Shown in pieces: positions 7,812 through 16,983 of a stretch of 38,073 bases of DNA. The translations under genes were made by a program, and so were the position numbers. This DNA is from Verrucomicrobiales bacterium (GTDB lineage Bacteria; Verrucomicrobiota; Verrucomicrobiia; Verrucomicrobiales; DEV007), in NCBI GenBank assembly GCA_028033615.1, contig JAOFDG010000016.1, positions 1 to 38,073 on the forward strand, written 5' to 3'. Below the pieces are notes generated by a model, which was given only the letters and a program-made list of their open reading frames with translations, made no database searches and was not told where the DNA came from. Position 1 is the first letter of the stretch, and each line of letters starts with the position of its first letter.

Positions 7812-9260
7812 TTGCAAACTTTGCTTAAATTACTTTATACAATTTCAATATTAGCTTATTGCGCCATCAGAATTGAGGCAAAGAATGTTCTGTTTATTGC
7901 CATTGACGATTTACGCCCTGCTCTTGGTTGTTATGACGATCAGCTTGCAATCACACCAAACATCGACAAACTAGCAACGAGCGGAACTGTTTTCAAAAAA
8001 GCCTATTGCCAACAATCTTTATGCAGCCCATCTCGTCTATCATTAATGACCGGATTGAGGCCAGATACCACTAGGGTGTGGGATCTTAGGAAACACTTTA
8101 GGGATTCTGTTCCCAATGCTATTACCTTACCCGAACAATTTAAAGCCCATGGCTATAAAACCCAATCAATCGGTAAAATCTTTCATGGTAATGGCAAACC
8201 ATCAAAAGACGACAAATCGTGGTCCAACCCTCCAATATATGACCAAGTAAGGGATAAAAAACTTAGGTATGCCTTAGATATAAATCTCAAAGGGAACTCT
8301 CATAAAGAAGCTTCATCTGAGAGTGCTGAAGTCGAAGATGATTACTACGTGGATGGTAAGGTTTGTAATACTGCAATCGATACTCTAAAAGATTATGCAA
8401 AATCCGGAGAAAAGTTTTTTCTAGCTATCGGATTTCGCAAACCCCACCTACCTTTCACTGCGCCTAAAAAGTATTGGGACCTCTATGATAGAAAGGCGAT
8501 CACCCCACCTATAAATTCTACCTATCCAAAAAATGCACCAGAAATCGCCACCCGAAGCTGGTTAGAATTAGAGGGCTATTCAGACATCAAAAAAAATAAA
8601 GTTATCTCAGACCAAAAAGTCAGAGAGTTAAGGCATGGTTACTATGCATGCGTAAGCTATATCGACGAATTAATTGGCAAGATAATGTTAACGCTTAAAG
8701 AAACCTCTTTAGATGGTAATACTATTATTTGCCTTTGGGGCGACCATGGATTTCATCTCGGCGAACAAGGCTTGTGGACTAAAGCCAACAATTTTGAACT
8801 TAGCACTAGGGTTCCTCTTATTATAAGTATCCCCGATCAAAAAATAAAAAATAGAAAAACAGACACACTTGTTGAACTCATTGACATTTATCCAACTCTT
8901 TGCTCGGCATGTAATGTACCAACACCTAAAGAAGTGGAAGGCAAAAGTTTAATTTCTATAATCAACAATCCCAGTTCAAGTTTTAAAGAAGCCGTATACA
9001 GTCAATTCCCAAGACATAAAAAAAATAACAGGCACTCTAACAATGGAGACATCATGGGATATAGTGTAAGAACACAAACTCATCGCTATACCGAGTGGAG
9101 AGAAAATAGCACAGGAAAAATCATTAACACTGAACTCTACAACTACCTTAAGGATCCACTTGAAATGCAAAATGTTGCCTCATCAAAAGAATCCCATCCA
9201 GAAATCACCGAACTATCAAAATTACTTTTTTCAGTTTGGCCGAATCTTAAAAATAAATAA
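7812..9260 (+). CDS. Iduronate-2-sulfatase-like sulfatase, exported
   Basis: The 482-residue S1 sulfatase begins at TTG 7812, since an in-frame stop at 7806-7808 excludes any earlier start and no nearby ATG fits. The signal peptide ends near IRIEA (19-23). The metal-binding pair Asp32-Asp33 lies in VLFIAIDDLRP. The formylglycine site is Cys71 in LCSPSR (C-x-P-x-R), so a formylglycine-generating enzyme elsewhere is needed. IGFRKPHLPFTAP and WGDHGFHLGEQGLW are hallmarks of the iduronate-2-sulfatase branch, with Asp/His metal ligands and the Lys/His set of the active site. It cleaves sulfate esters from sulfated sugars in the periplasm or outside; the actual substrate in a marine setting is unknown. 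It forms one run with the esterase upstream. Confidence 0.9.
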   Translation: MQTLLKLLYTISILAYCAIRIEAKNVLFIAIDDLRPALGCYDDQLAITPNIDKLATSGTVFKKAYCQQSLCSPSRLSLMTGLRPDTTRVWDLRKHFRDSVPNAITLPEQFKAHGYKTQSIGKIFHGNGKPSKDDKSWSNPPIYDQVRDKKLRYALDINLKGNSHKEASSESAEVEDDYYVDGKVCNTAIDTLKDYAKSGEKFFLAIGFRKPHLPFTAPKKYWDLYDRKAITPPINSTYPKNAPEIATRSWLELEGYSDIKKNKVISDQKVRELRHGYYACVSYIDELIGKIMLTLKETSLDGNTIICLWGDHGFHLGEQGLWTKANNFELSTRVPLIISIPDQKIKNRKTDTLVELIDIYPTLCSACNVPTPKEVEGKSLISIINNPSSSFKEAVYSQFPRHKKNNRHSNNGDIMGYSVRTQTHRYTEWRENSTGKIINTELYNYLKDPLEMQNVASSKESHPEITELSKLLFSVWPNLKNK

Positions 9261-9302
9261 TAGAGAAAGCCAAAAAAGGTTTGTGTTCGTAGTAATCATG
9301 TT

Positions 9303-9722
9303 ATGACTGAAAAATTCATTCAATTCTTAGAGAACTTCAGTTCAGAAACATTAGAAGAACTTGAATCCATCTACCACGAGGACATTTCTTATATCGATCC
9401 GATCAACAAGGGCCAAGGAATTAAACACTTGAGACTAATAATGCAGGATTTGATCAAGGTATTTAAAAATGTGAAATTCGAACTTCTGGAAACTTCTGAA
9501 AATAAACAACTGGCCTTTGTTTGCTGGAACATGACTTACAAGTTCCGTGGAAAAAATTATTTAATAAATGGTGTTAGTAAGTTGGATTTTGATGATTCCG
9601 GTAAAATAATTAAACACGAAGATTATTGGGATGCTTCATTTCCTCTATACGGAACATTTCCATTATTGGGTTTATTAATGAAAGGAATTAGACGCTTAGT
9701 TTCTGTCAAACCACCTAAATAG
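9303..9722 (+). CDS. NTF2-like/SnoaL-like protein
   Basis: The 139-residue soluble protein fits the NTF2-like (SnoaL) cone fold: an N-terminal helix pair (residues 1-25), EDISYIDPINKGQGIKHL with the typical Asp-Pro turn, a central strand FELLETSENKQLAFVCWNM, and a C-terminal strand IIKHEDYWD. It lacks a signal peptide and is likely cytoplasmic. Members range from isomerases to binding proteins, so no reaction can be assigned. It sits 42 bases after one sulfatase and 68 before another, without obvious functional link. Relatives in other bacteria are often found beside short-chain dehydrogenases or photolyases, which are absent here. Confidence 0.75.
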   Translation: MTEKFIQFLENFSSETLEELESIYHEDISYIDPINKGQGIKHLRLIMQDLIKVFKNVKFELLETSENKQLAFVCWNMTYKFRGKNYLINGVSKLDFDDSGKIIKHEDYWDASFPLYGTFPLLGLLMKGIRRLVSVKPPK

Positions 9723-9790
9723 GTTCTTCATTTGATAGAATTTTAATTTTTATCTCCGTCAACATTAGAGTTGGTGTATATATCCATGAC

Positions 9791-11179
9791 ATGAAAGAAT
9801 GGTTCATCTTCACTCTATTGTTTTTTCAATTTAATTTCTCAGCTCATTCCTCAAAAAGCAGTAAACCCAATTTTATATTGGTTTTTTGCGATGATCTTGG
9901 TTACGCAGATATAGGCCCCTTTGGGGCTAAAAATCACTCAACTCCTGCGTTAGATAAAATGGCCAAGGAGGGAATGAAACTGACAGATTTTTATTCAACC
10001 TGTCCAGTTTGCACGCCATCACGTGCTAGTTTAATGACAGGCTGTTATCCGAGAAGAGTTAACATGCATGTGGACGAAAAAAATCTGTGTGTACTTTTTC
10101 CTGGTGCAAAAAAAGGTCTCAACCCTAATGAAATCACCGTTGCTGAAACACTTAAAAAACAAGGGTATGCAACCAAATGTATCGGTAAATGGCACTTGGG
10201 TGATCACCCCAAATTCATGCCAACCAATCATGGCTTTGATTCATACTATGGAATTCCATACAGCAATGATATGAATCGAAAGGAAATACCACTTCCTCTA
10301 GTTAGAGATCTTAAGGTAGTAGCAGACAGCGTGCAGAGAGATGAAACTATCACAGAAAAATACACTACCGAGGCTGTTAATTTCATTAAGGAAAACTCGA
10401 AAAATCCTTTCTTTCTCTATTTACCTCACACTGCAGTCCATTTACCACTAGTCCCCGGAAAAAGGTTCAAGGACACGAGTAGTAATGGTCCTTACGGAGA
10501 TTGGGTAAACGAAGTTGACTGGTCAATGGGAGAAATATTCAAAACCCTTAAAAAATTAGGAATAGACGAGAATACTTTAGTGCTATTTACCTCTGACAAT
10601 GGCTCTGCGAGAGAAAAACAAGGAAGTAATTTACCTTTAAGAGGACGTAAAGGACGTACGGATGAAGGTGGCATGAGAGTACCTTGCGTTGTTCGTTGGC
10701 CAGGAAAAATCCCTGCAAACACAGCAAGCAGCGCCATAACAAGCACACTCGATATACTTCCAACATTTGCGGCAATATCTGGAGCTAACTCTCCTAAAGA
10801 TAGAATCGTTGATGGCAAAAACATTTGGCCTATTCTTAGCGGAATGAGTCATAGCCATCCAAGAGATGCATTTTTTTATTACCAAATGGAACAACTACAA
10901 GCCGTACGTTCCGGAAAATGGAAATTGACCCTTGCTATGGACTCTAAAAAACGTAATTGGGGGAAACCGGAGGGAAAAAAAGAATTAGCATTATACGATC
11001 TTGATAATGACATCCATGAAGATAAAAACGTGGCTGAAAGTAATCCCAGAATCGTAAAAAAACTTCAATCTCTCGCGGAATCAGCTCGTAAAGACTTAGG
11101 CGATCTCAATCTTAAGGGAAAAGGGCAAAGAGAGGCTGGTTGGGTAAATACCGCATCGCCAAGATTAAAAGAAAAATAA
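9791..11179 (+). CDS. Arylsulfatase, exported
   Basis: This 462-residue S1 sulfatase has a signal peptide (to about residue 20), metal-binding Asp34-Asp35 in FCDDLGYADIG, and the formylglycine site at Cys74 in PVCTPSRASLMTG. Other sulfatase marks are GKWHLGD (about 136-142), HTAVHLP with a catalytic His, and FTSDNGS for the Asp-Asn metal ligands. Length and order match arylsulfatase A/N-acetylgalactosamine-6-sulfatase relatives. It would remove sulfate from glycans outside the cytoplasm after Cys-to-formylglycine conversion. It follows the NTF2-like gene and precedes the DP-repeat gene on the same strand. The exact sulfated sugar cannot be inferred. Confidence 0.9.
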   Translation: MKEWFIFTLLFFQFNFSAHSSKSSKPNFILVFCDDLGYADIGPFGAKNHSTPALDKMAKEGMKLTDFYSTCPVCTPSRASLMTGCYPRRVNMHVDEKNLCVLFPGAKKGLNPNEITVAETLKKQGYATKCIGKWHLGDHPKFMPTNHGFDSYYGIPYSNDMNRKEIPLPLVRDLKVVADSVQRDETITEKYTTEAVNFIKENSKNPFFLYLPHTAVHLPLVPGKRFKDTSSNGPYGDWVNEVDWSMGEIFKTLKKLGIDENTLVLFTSDNGSAREKQGSNLPLRGRKGRTDEGGMRVPCVVRWPGKIPANTASSAITSTLDILPTFAAISGANSPKDRIVDGKNIWPILSGMSHSHPRDAFFYYQMEQLQAVRSGKWKLTLAMDSKKRNWGKPEGKKELALYDLDNDIHEDKNVAESNPRIVKKLQSLAESARKDLGDLNLKGKGQREAGWVNTASPRLKEK

Positions 11180-11266
11180 TTTCAGATAAATTTTTAGATC
11201 ATTTGCATCAATGTTGTAATATTCATCTCAAATAGACATTTATCTATTGTGAGCAATACCTTTTCA

Positions 11267-12568
11267 ATGAAGAGAAAAATCATCTATCTGGCACTTTACT
11301 CGATTCTACCAGTTACTACATTTTTCATAGGCATCAAACTACAGTCTAATCAGAATTCACAAGCTCTAAATGAATCTAAAAAGCTTCAGGCAGACAAATC
11401 ATTGCCAAAACCCGAAATCTCGCATCTAACAAAAAAAGCGTCTCAAGACGAGAGCAAGTTATCAAAAGCAACCACCACTCAGACTAACTCACTCTCACTT
11501 GAGCCATTAGATAAACCATCCTTAGACTCTTCTGAAATTAAAACCATAGGGCAATCTATGGTTTCCGAATTAAACCCTCTCAAGAGACGTTCAATATTTA
11601 ATTCTCTGCTCGAAGGAATGACTCTAGAAAATGCCCAAGAAATTAGAGCGCAGATAAAGAGGTTAGATCAAAACAGTTCCGAGTTTAGAGATTTTCATTT
11701 TATATGGGGATCAATGGCCGGCGCAGAGGCTGTTATCAATGGGACTAAAACCTCGGAACGAGACCTTCATATTACAATGACAGGCTGGGTCTCGAGCAAA
11801 CCTGATGAAGCAATCGCTTGGTTTGATAAAATCGACACGTTAAATGATAAGCGGCTCAATAAAAACGATCTCAAAAGAAGTGTCGTGGATGGACTTTCAA
11901 ACATTGATCCTAACCGTGCTGCCAGTTTTATAAGTAGCTTAGTTCAATCAGGAGATAAAGATGCTAATAAATTGATTCACAATGTAGCCCGTAAAGTAAC
12001 CCAAACCATGAATCTCGAAGAGGCTGGAGCATGGGCCGACGGCCTTACCAACAAAAATATGCGTAAATCCGCAATGGACTCAATAGTACCTAGATTTGCT
12101 TATTCTGATCCTGAGTCAGCATCTAAATGGGCTGCAAGCCTACAGTCAGATATGGCATCCACAGCTATTCAGAAAGTGGGAGAGGCCTGGTCTCACAGGG
12201 ATCCCTCTGCCAGCGTCCAATGGCTTGAATCTTTACCAGAAAGTAAGGGCGCGAACTCTGGCATTGAAAATGCATTAAACCACTGGGCACGTCGCGATCC
12301 TAAGAGCGCCAGCGATCACCTTGTGGGAATGCCTGATTCAATTCAAAAGGACCGTGCTATTAAAGGTTTTGCTTCAAGAGTTGCCTATGAGGACCCCCAA
12401 TCTGCCTTAGTATGGGCGAATACAATTCAGGATGAAAAGATACGCGACGGTGCGCTTAGGGATACTGGGCGAGCTTATTATAAACGTGACAAAACCGGAG
12501 CACTACAATGGTTGGAAACTAGCGGCCTCCCTCCAAAAACAATCAACGAAATCCTTCCTAAAAAATAA
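11267..12568 (+). CDS. Membrane-anchored DP-repeat protein
   Basis: I chose the ATG at 11267 over the GTG at 11249 because it gives a compact MKRKIIYLALYSILPVTTFF anchor/signal. After a polar linker (about 30-95) the protein consists of roughly eight helical repeats of 31-35 residues, each built around D-P-x-x-A-x-x-W: DPNRAASFISSL, DPESASKWAASL, DPSASVQWLESL, DPKSASDHLVGM, DPQSALVWANTI and others. Such alpha-solenoid repeats are common in exported Verrucomicrobiota proteins of unknown role and resemble TPR/Sel1-like scaffolds. A protein-binding surface in the periplasm is the reasonable guess. It ends 12 bases before the convergent tricorn gene. Confidence 0.75.
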   Translation: MKRKIIYLALYSILPVTTFFIGIKLQSNQNSQALNESKKLQADKSLPKPEISHLTKKASQDESKLSKATTTQTNSLSLEPLDKPSLDSSEIKTIGQSMVSELNPLKRRSIFNSLLEGMTLENAQEIRAQIKRLDQNSSEFRDFHFIWGSMAGAEAVINGTKTSERDLHITMTGWVSSKPDEAIAWFDKIDTLNDKRLNKNDLKRSVVDGLSNIDPNRAASFISSLVQSGDKDANKLIHNVARKVTQTMNLEEAGAWADGLTNKNMRKSAMDSIVPRFAYSDPESASKWAASLQSDMASTAIQKVGEAWSHRDPSASVQWLESLPESKGANSGIENALNHWARRDPKSASDHLVGMPDSIQKDRAIKGFASRVAYEDPQSALVWANTIQDEKIRDGALRDTGRAYYKRDKTGALQWLETSGLPPKTINEILPKK

Positions 12569-12580
12569 TCAAACCGAGGA

Positions 12581-15500
12581 TCACCTCTTACTGGCTGGCT
12601 TCATTTCGACCTTGGATTTTTTAGAATGCTCATTCACATCTTGGACCAGAACCTCTATTGCCTTTTCTAGTTGTCTGTCTTTACCCGAAGATATTTCCCC
12701 TGGCAACGGCCAAACTATGTGATCAGGCACCGCTCCATTTCTTTCCATGTCTTCCCCGTTCGGTAGAAACCATCCTCTACCTGGCATCCTAATCGTTCCC
12801 AGATCCATAATAGATTTTGAACCCGTCGAGATCACCCCTCCAGCAGTTGGAACTCCAACTAACTTCCCTCTTTTTAAATTCTTTATGGCATGACTGAATA
12901 TTTCAGCATTACTAAAACTTTTTTCGTTACATAATACTACAATTGGTTTTGTCCAAGTCGCATAAACTCTTCTATCTCCGGGATACCCTGAACCTCCTCC
13001 TCTAGGTATTGTTGTTGCATGAACAGGGGGAACAAGAACTGTTAATAAATGATCAGCGGTAAAACCACCTCCATTATTTCTTACATCAATAACAAGTCCT
13101 TCTTTGCCATCACCTTCAGCATAGATTTCTCGTTCGAATTTTTGAAACTCGCTCCACATCATCCTTTCAACATGAAGATAACCCAGTCTTCCTTCTGACA
13201 ACTTATTAACTAACTCCTTATTTCCCCTTACGTCATCATCTTCCATTAGTGCTCTAGCTGTGGAATACGTTATTGGCCTGACTGTAACAACCCTCTCAGT
13301 TTTTTCCTCGTCTGTTGCTAATACTTGCAAATCAATATCTCTATCGATACGACCATTTAACATTTCTTTGATATCATCTCCATTATTAACCTCCACTCCA
13401 TTAATTTTGGATAAGACTTCACCCTTTCTAATCATGGATTTCTCTTGATCGCTAGGACCATTAGTAATCACTTTTTTAACCCTAAGACCATTACCTTCAT
13501 GCTCAACATCAAAGATGAGGCCTAAATGAGCCGTCTGATCGATCCAACCTTTTGGTTTGTATAAACTACTGCTAGAACTTCTAAACCCCATGTGGGAGGC
13601 ATTTAATTCCCCGAGCATCATTGATATACTCCTACTGAAAGAATACCGATCAACCGCATTAGCCGCCATCTCTTGATACTTATCTTTAATTTTATCCCAA
13701 TTTTTATTGTTTAATGCAGAGTCATAAAAACCATCTCTCATCGCTCTCCAAGCCTGAAGAAATCCAACCTTGTAATGAGAAGGCAACGACCTTTTCAAAA
13801 GAACTTTAAAAGGATACGCTTCACTTTTACCCTTAGCAAAAGCACCAGGAACACCGCCAGAATAGTACACAATCTTATTATCCTTAGAGAGCCATCTTGG
13901 CATGTAAATAGTTTTTGAAATAAGAAGTGACGGGGTCGCTGATTTGACCGGGAAATCGACAGTATACACTCCTTGTACTCCCTTTATTTTTCCAGAAAAA
14001 GCCAACTTCTTTGAATCAGGCGACCAAAACAGATTACTTTCAGCAACATCTGGTATTGATATACGACGGATTCTTTTATTGATCCCATCAAAATCAATCA
14101 ATGAATCTTGAGGCGCTGCCGCATTCTCTTCCTTAGGTGGCTCGGGTTTAGGCTCAACCTTCTTTTGTTTTACAGGAAGGTTGAACATCATTCTCAACCC
14201 TTTAATAAAACGACTTTCTTGAACGTCTTCCTTTCCGGAGGCTTTTTCTATCTTTGGATTTGAATTTGAAGGCTTTTTTGGACGAGCCTTTTTCATTAGA
14301 TCGACAGCCTTATCCAAATCCCGCTCACGACTACTAATCTGTTCATCAGATTTTTTGAGCCATACATAATAAATATCAGTTTCCGTATCAAACCTTCTAC
14401 CAGTGAATGCAAGCAGCTTACCATCCGGCGACCATTTAACCCCTCCATCTGAGTCTGGATGTCTTGATAAGTTAAAAGGAGCCTTTGACCCATCGACCGG
14501 AATAATCCAGATATCCCTGTTAAAGTTATTATCATAAACGGAGTAAGCTATCCATTTACTATTAGGCGACCAATCATATCGAGGAGCATTCCATGAACTA
14601 ATTATTTTTCTTTGATTCTTTCCATCAGCATCGGCAATCCACAAATCTCCCTGCCCCTTTATCATAGATATACTCTTGCCATCAGGACTGTAAATAATGT
14701 CTTCAATTACCTCACCATCTTCACTTAAATTTTCAGTTTTGAACTCCTCATTTTGCCACCAATAAATATTATCATCCGCTCTACTCGCTCGACATAACCT
14801 CGCAGACAACCCGTCATCAGAGATATAGATAATACTATTACCATCTGGTGAAAATACTGGCTCCCTTTCTTCAGCAGCACTGTCTGTAATTCTTTTGGGT
14901 TCTTTTAAAACCGTGTCCATCACCCAAAGATCACCTCCAGCAACAAAAGCAATCTCAAGCCCATCCTTCGAAAAAACAGCCTGGCCGGCGGTTCTTATTT
15001 CTAGTCTTTCTTCATCACTACTGCCGGATCTCTCACCACTATTCCAAATTACAATTTTTTCTGGTTCTATTTCCTCCTTACTGAAATCAATTTTGTAAAA
15101 TGCAGCAAGATGTCTAAACACGATAACACTCCCATCCCTTGATACACTCGGAAGCATGACCGAATCATCTTCAAAGTGCGTTATCTTTTTTTCATCACCA
15201 CCATTAATCGATCTTTTATATAGATTAAAAGCACCACTTTTCCCTGAAATATAATAGTATGAACTATCATCAGCATCCCATCTCGGAGAACGGCTTCCCT
15301 CTTCTTCTGAAACCAATTTTGTAAACTTTTTATCATTCCAAAGCCAAATCTGAGCTGACTGACTACCCTTATAACCTTTTCTATAAAGACCTACTCCACC
15401 TCGCTGAAAAATAACTTTCCCATTTTTTGAAATACGACCTTCGTCACCATGTGCATCAAATAATAACTCTTCATGACCTATCGCCTTACTGCTAATTTTG

Positions 15501-15940
15501 AAAAACCTATCCACTCTCGGCCCACGATGATCTCGTTTTGAACGAACTAGTAAATGGTTCCCCTCGGGATACCAATCCATTAGAAAATACCCTTCAGAAT
15601 GGTTGGTTATTTTTTTCAAATTACCACCATAAATAGAAGCTGTATAAACCTGCCAAGAACCACTTCTCTGACTTGCGAATGCAATGTTTTTTCCATTAGG
15701 TGAAATTTTTGGGGAGGTCTCTTGTGCCTGGTGAGTCGTTATCCGTCTGATTTTTCCTCCCTCTGTGCTGGTAGTCCAAATATCTCCATCCCAAACAAAA
15801 GCAAAAAACTTTCCGTCAGGTGAAACGTCTGGCTGAGTAGCCAACTCAACGATCTCAGCTCCTTTAGGAATACTTTGACCCAAAATAGGCTTTGTCGCCA
15901 CCAAAAGACAGATAGTTAAAAAATAGAATATATTAAGCAT
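12581..15940 (-). CDS. Tricorn-type S41 protease, exported
   Basis: The 1119-residue protein has a signal peptide (to about Gln22), an N-terminal series of PD40/TolB-like blades (30-300, 315-530; e.g. SPDGKFFAFVWDGDIW, SPDGNSIIYIS), a charged Pro/Lys/Glu-rich linker (535-612), a further propeller segment (615-700), a core domain (720-790), a PDZ domain (about 800-890) and an S41 peptidase domain (915-1095). Catalytic residues by analogy with Thermoplasma tricorn are His783 (ELNASHMG), Ser1010 (NEKSFSNAE) and Glu1065 (GEDMERNGAVPDH). Tricorn degrades peptides, typically those released by other proteases. Unlike archaeal tricorn this one is exported, so it likely trims peptides in the periplasm or outside. 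It is monocistronic as far as spacing shows. Confidence 0.88.
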   Translation of the reverse strand: MLNIFYFLTICLLVATKPILGQSIPKGAEIVELATQPDVSPDGKFFAFVWDGDIWTTSTEGGKIRRITTHQAQETSPKISPNGKNIAFASQRSGSWQVYTASIYGGNLKKITNHSEGYFLMDWYPEGNHLLVRSKRDHRGPRVDRFFKISSKAIGHEELLFDAHGDEGRISKNGKVIFQRGGVGLYRKGYKGSQSAQIWLWNDKKFTKLVSEEEGSRSPRWDADDSSYYYISGKSGAFNLYKRSINGGDEKKITHFEDDSVMLPSVSRDGSVIVFRHLAAFYKIDFSKEEIEPEKIVIWNSGERSGSSDEERLEIRTAGQAVFSKDGLEIAFVAGGDLWVMDTVLKEPKRITDSAAEEREPVFSPDGNSIIYISDDGLSARLCRASRADDNIYWWQNEEFKTENLSEDGEVIEDIIYSPDGKSISMIKGQGDLWIADADGKNQRKIISSWNAPRYDWSPNSKWIAYSVYDNNFNRDIWIIPVDGSKAPFNLSRHPDSDGGVKWSPDGKLLAFTGRRFDTETDIYYVWLKKSDEQISSRERDLDKAVDLMKKARPKKPSNSNPKIEKASGKEDVQESRFIKGLRMMFNLPVKQKKVEPKPEPPKEENAAAPQDSLIDFDGINKRIRRISIPDVAESNLFWSPDSKKLAFSGKIKGVQGVYTVDFPVKSATPSLLISKTIYMPRWLSKDNKIVYYSGGVPGAFAKGKSEAYPFKVLLKRSLPSHYKVGFLQAWRAMRDGFYDSALNNKNWDKIKDKYQEMAANAVDRYSFSRSISMMLGELNASHMGFRSSSSSLYKPKGWIDQTAHLGLIFDVEHEGNGLRVKKVITNGPSDQEKSMIRKGEVLSKINGVEVNNGDDIKEMLNGRIDRDIDLQVLATDEEKTERVVTVRPITYSTARALMEDDDVRGNKELVNKLSEGRLGYLHVERMMWSEFQKFEREIYAEGDGKEGLVIDVRNNGGGFTADHLLTVLVPPVHATTIPRGGGSGYPGDRRVYATWTKPIVVLCNEKSFSNAEIFSHAIKNLKRGKLVGVPTAGGVISTGSKSIMDLGTIRMPGRGWFLPNGEDMERNGAVPDHIVWPLPGEISSGKDRQLEKAIEVLVQDVNEHSKKSKVEMKPASKR

Positions 15941-16034
15941 AGAAGGTATAGTAGTGCTAAAAATTATAAATTTTTACGAAAATTTAAAGATTTTTATAAA
16001 ATAATTAAATATTAGCCCATTCTATTGCCAATAA

Positions 16035-16940
16035 TTATTCAGATCTCATCGTTTTTTCGACAAATATACGATACGTTTGTTTCCCTACTGAAATCAAAAA
16101 CCTGCCTTCCCTTGTACCTGAACCGGCTTTGTTATAATTCAAATAGGTAATAACTTTCAACCACTCCTCAGGATCAGTTACAACAACTTTTCTACCCGGC
16201 ATCCTCGATGCGGCAATTATAGCAGACAGGACCTTAGCATTTTTTCCTGGATCTTTAACCGCTATAAGCTTTTGCCCCTGCAAAACGGTCAACCTCCGTG
16301 ATTGTGTAGGGTTAACAAATTCTGATGACACGACACCCATGGCCTCTCTACTCAGAGACATTGTCCGAGCGGATTGCATTACCAACGCAAGATTTTCTCG
16401 AAAACTTTCTGGATAATCAGAAAAAGGAATGAGTGGAGATGTATGTACTGATCTACCATTATTCGAAGAAACTCCAATCTTAACCTTTTCCGCATCTTTA
16501 GAGGCTTTGGAAAAGCTTTTGTTATCAGCAAAAAGAATATCTTTCCTACTTGCTAATGAAAGTAACTTTTTACCCATTCCATTAGCAAGTATTGGAGAAT
16601 ATTTTACAACGTATGGGGTCGTGGCCAATCCTTTTAAGTTTGTCTTTTCAATCACCCAACAACTTCCATTTGATTGTATGTCAATACAGGTCACTCCCCT
16701 TCCCTTGGCATGATCAATGACTACCCACATTGAATCAGCTTCAACATTACCCTCTTTACTTTTTTCCAATAGTTCATCAACTGAAGGAATGACTGGACTT
16801 GCTTTTTGCGTCTTAATTCCTTTATTTTGATTATTTCTACTTTTTGACTTATCACTTTTGTCAGAATCAGCGACTGTTTGTGAAAACAGTAAATTCGTTG
16901 CAAGAAATGAATAAATCAGGGTAAGCACTACAGTCATCAT
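16035..16940 (-). CDS. Exported protein of unknown function
   Basis: An upstream in-frame ATG at 17012 would overlap the divergent isomerase gene, so I place the start at 16940 (or 16937), where two Met residues open a good signal peptide (MMTVVLTLIYSFLATNLLFSQ). The mature part (about 275 residues) starts with a Lys/Ser/Asn-rich linker (to about 60), then a mixed alpha/beta region with a Gly/Cys pair (GVTCIDIQSNGSCWVI) and a C-terminal basic domain with a repeated V-K-V strand pattern. I recognise no family. It diverges from the parvulin gene with about 43 bases between, so the two could share a promoter region. Confidence 0.6.
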   Translation of the reverse strand: MMTVVLTLIYSFLATNLLFSQTVADSDKSDKSKSRNNQNKGIKTQKASPVIPSVDELLEKSKEGNVEADSMWVVIDHAKGRGVTCIDIQSNGSCWVIEKTNLKGLATTPYVVKYSPILANGMGKKLLSLASRKDILFADNKSFSKASKDAEKVKIGVSSNNGRSVHTSPLIPFSDYPESFRENLALVMQSARTMSLSREAMGVVSSEFVNPTQSRRLTVLQGQKLIAVKDPGKNAKVLSAIIAASRMPGRKVVVTDPEEWLKVITYLNYNKAGSGTREGRFLISVGKQTYRIFVEKTMRSE

Positions 16941-16983
16941 AATAATTATAACATAACTTAAATTTATAACTCTCAAAGCAACA

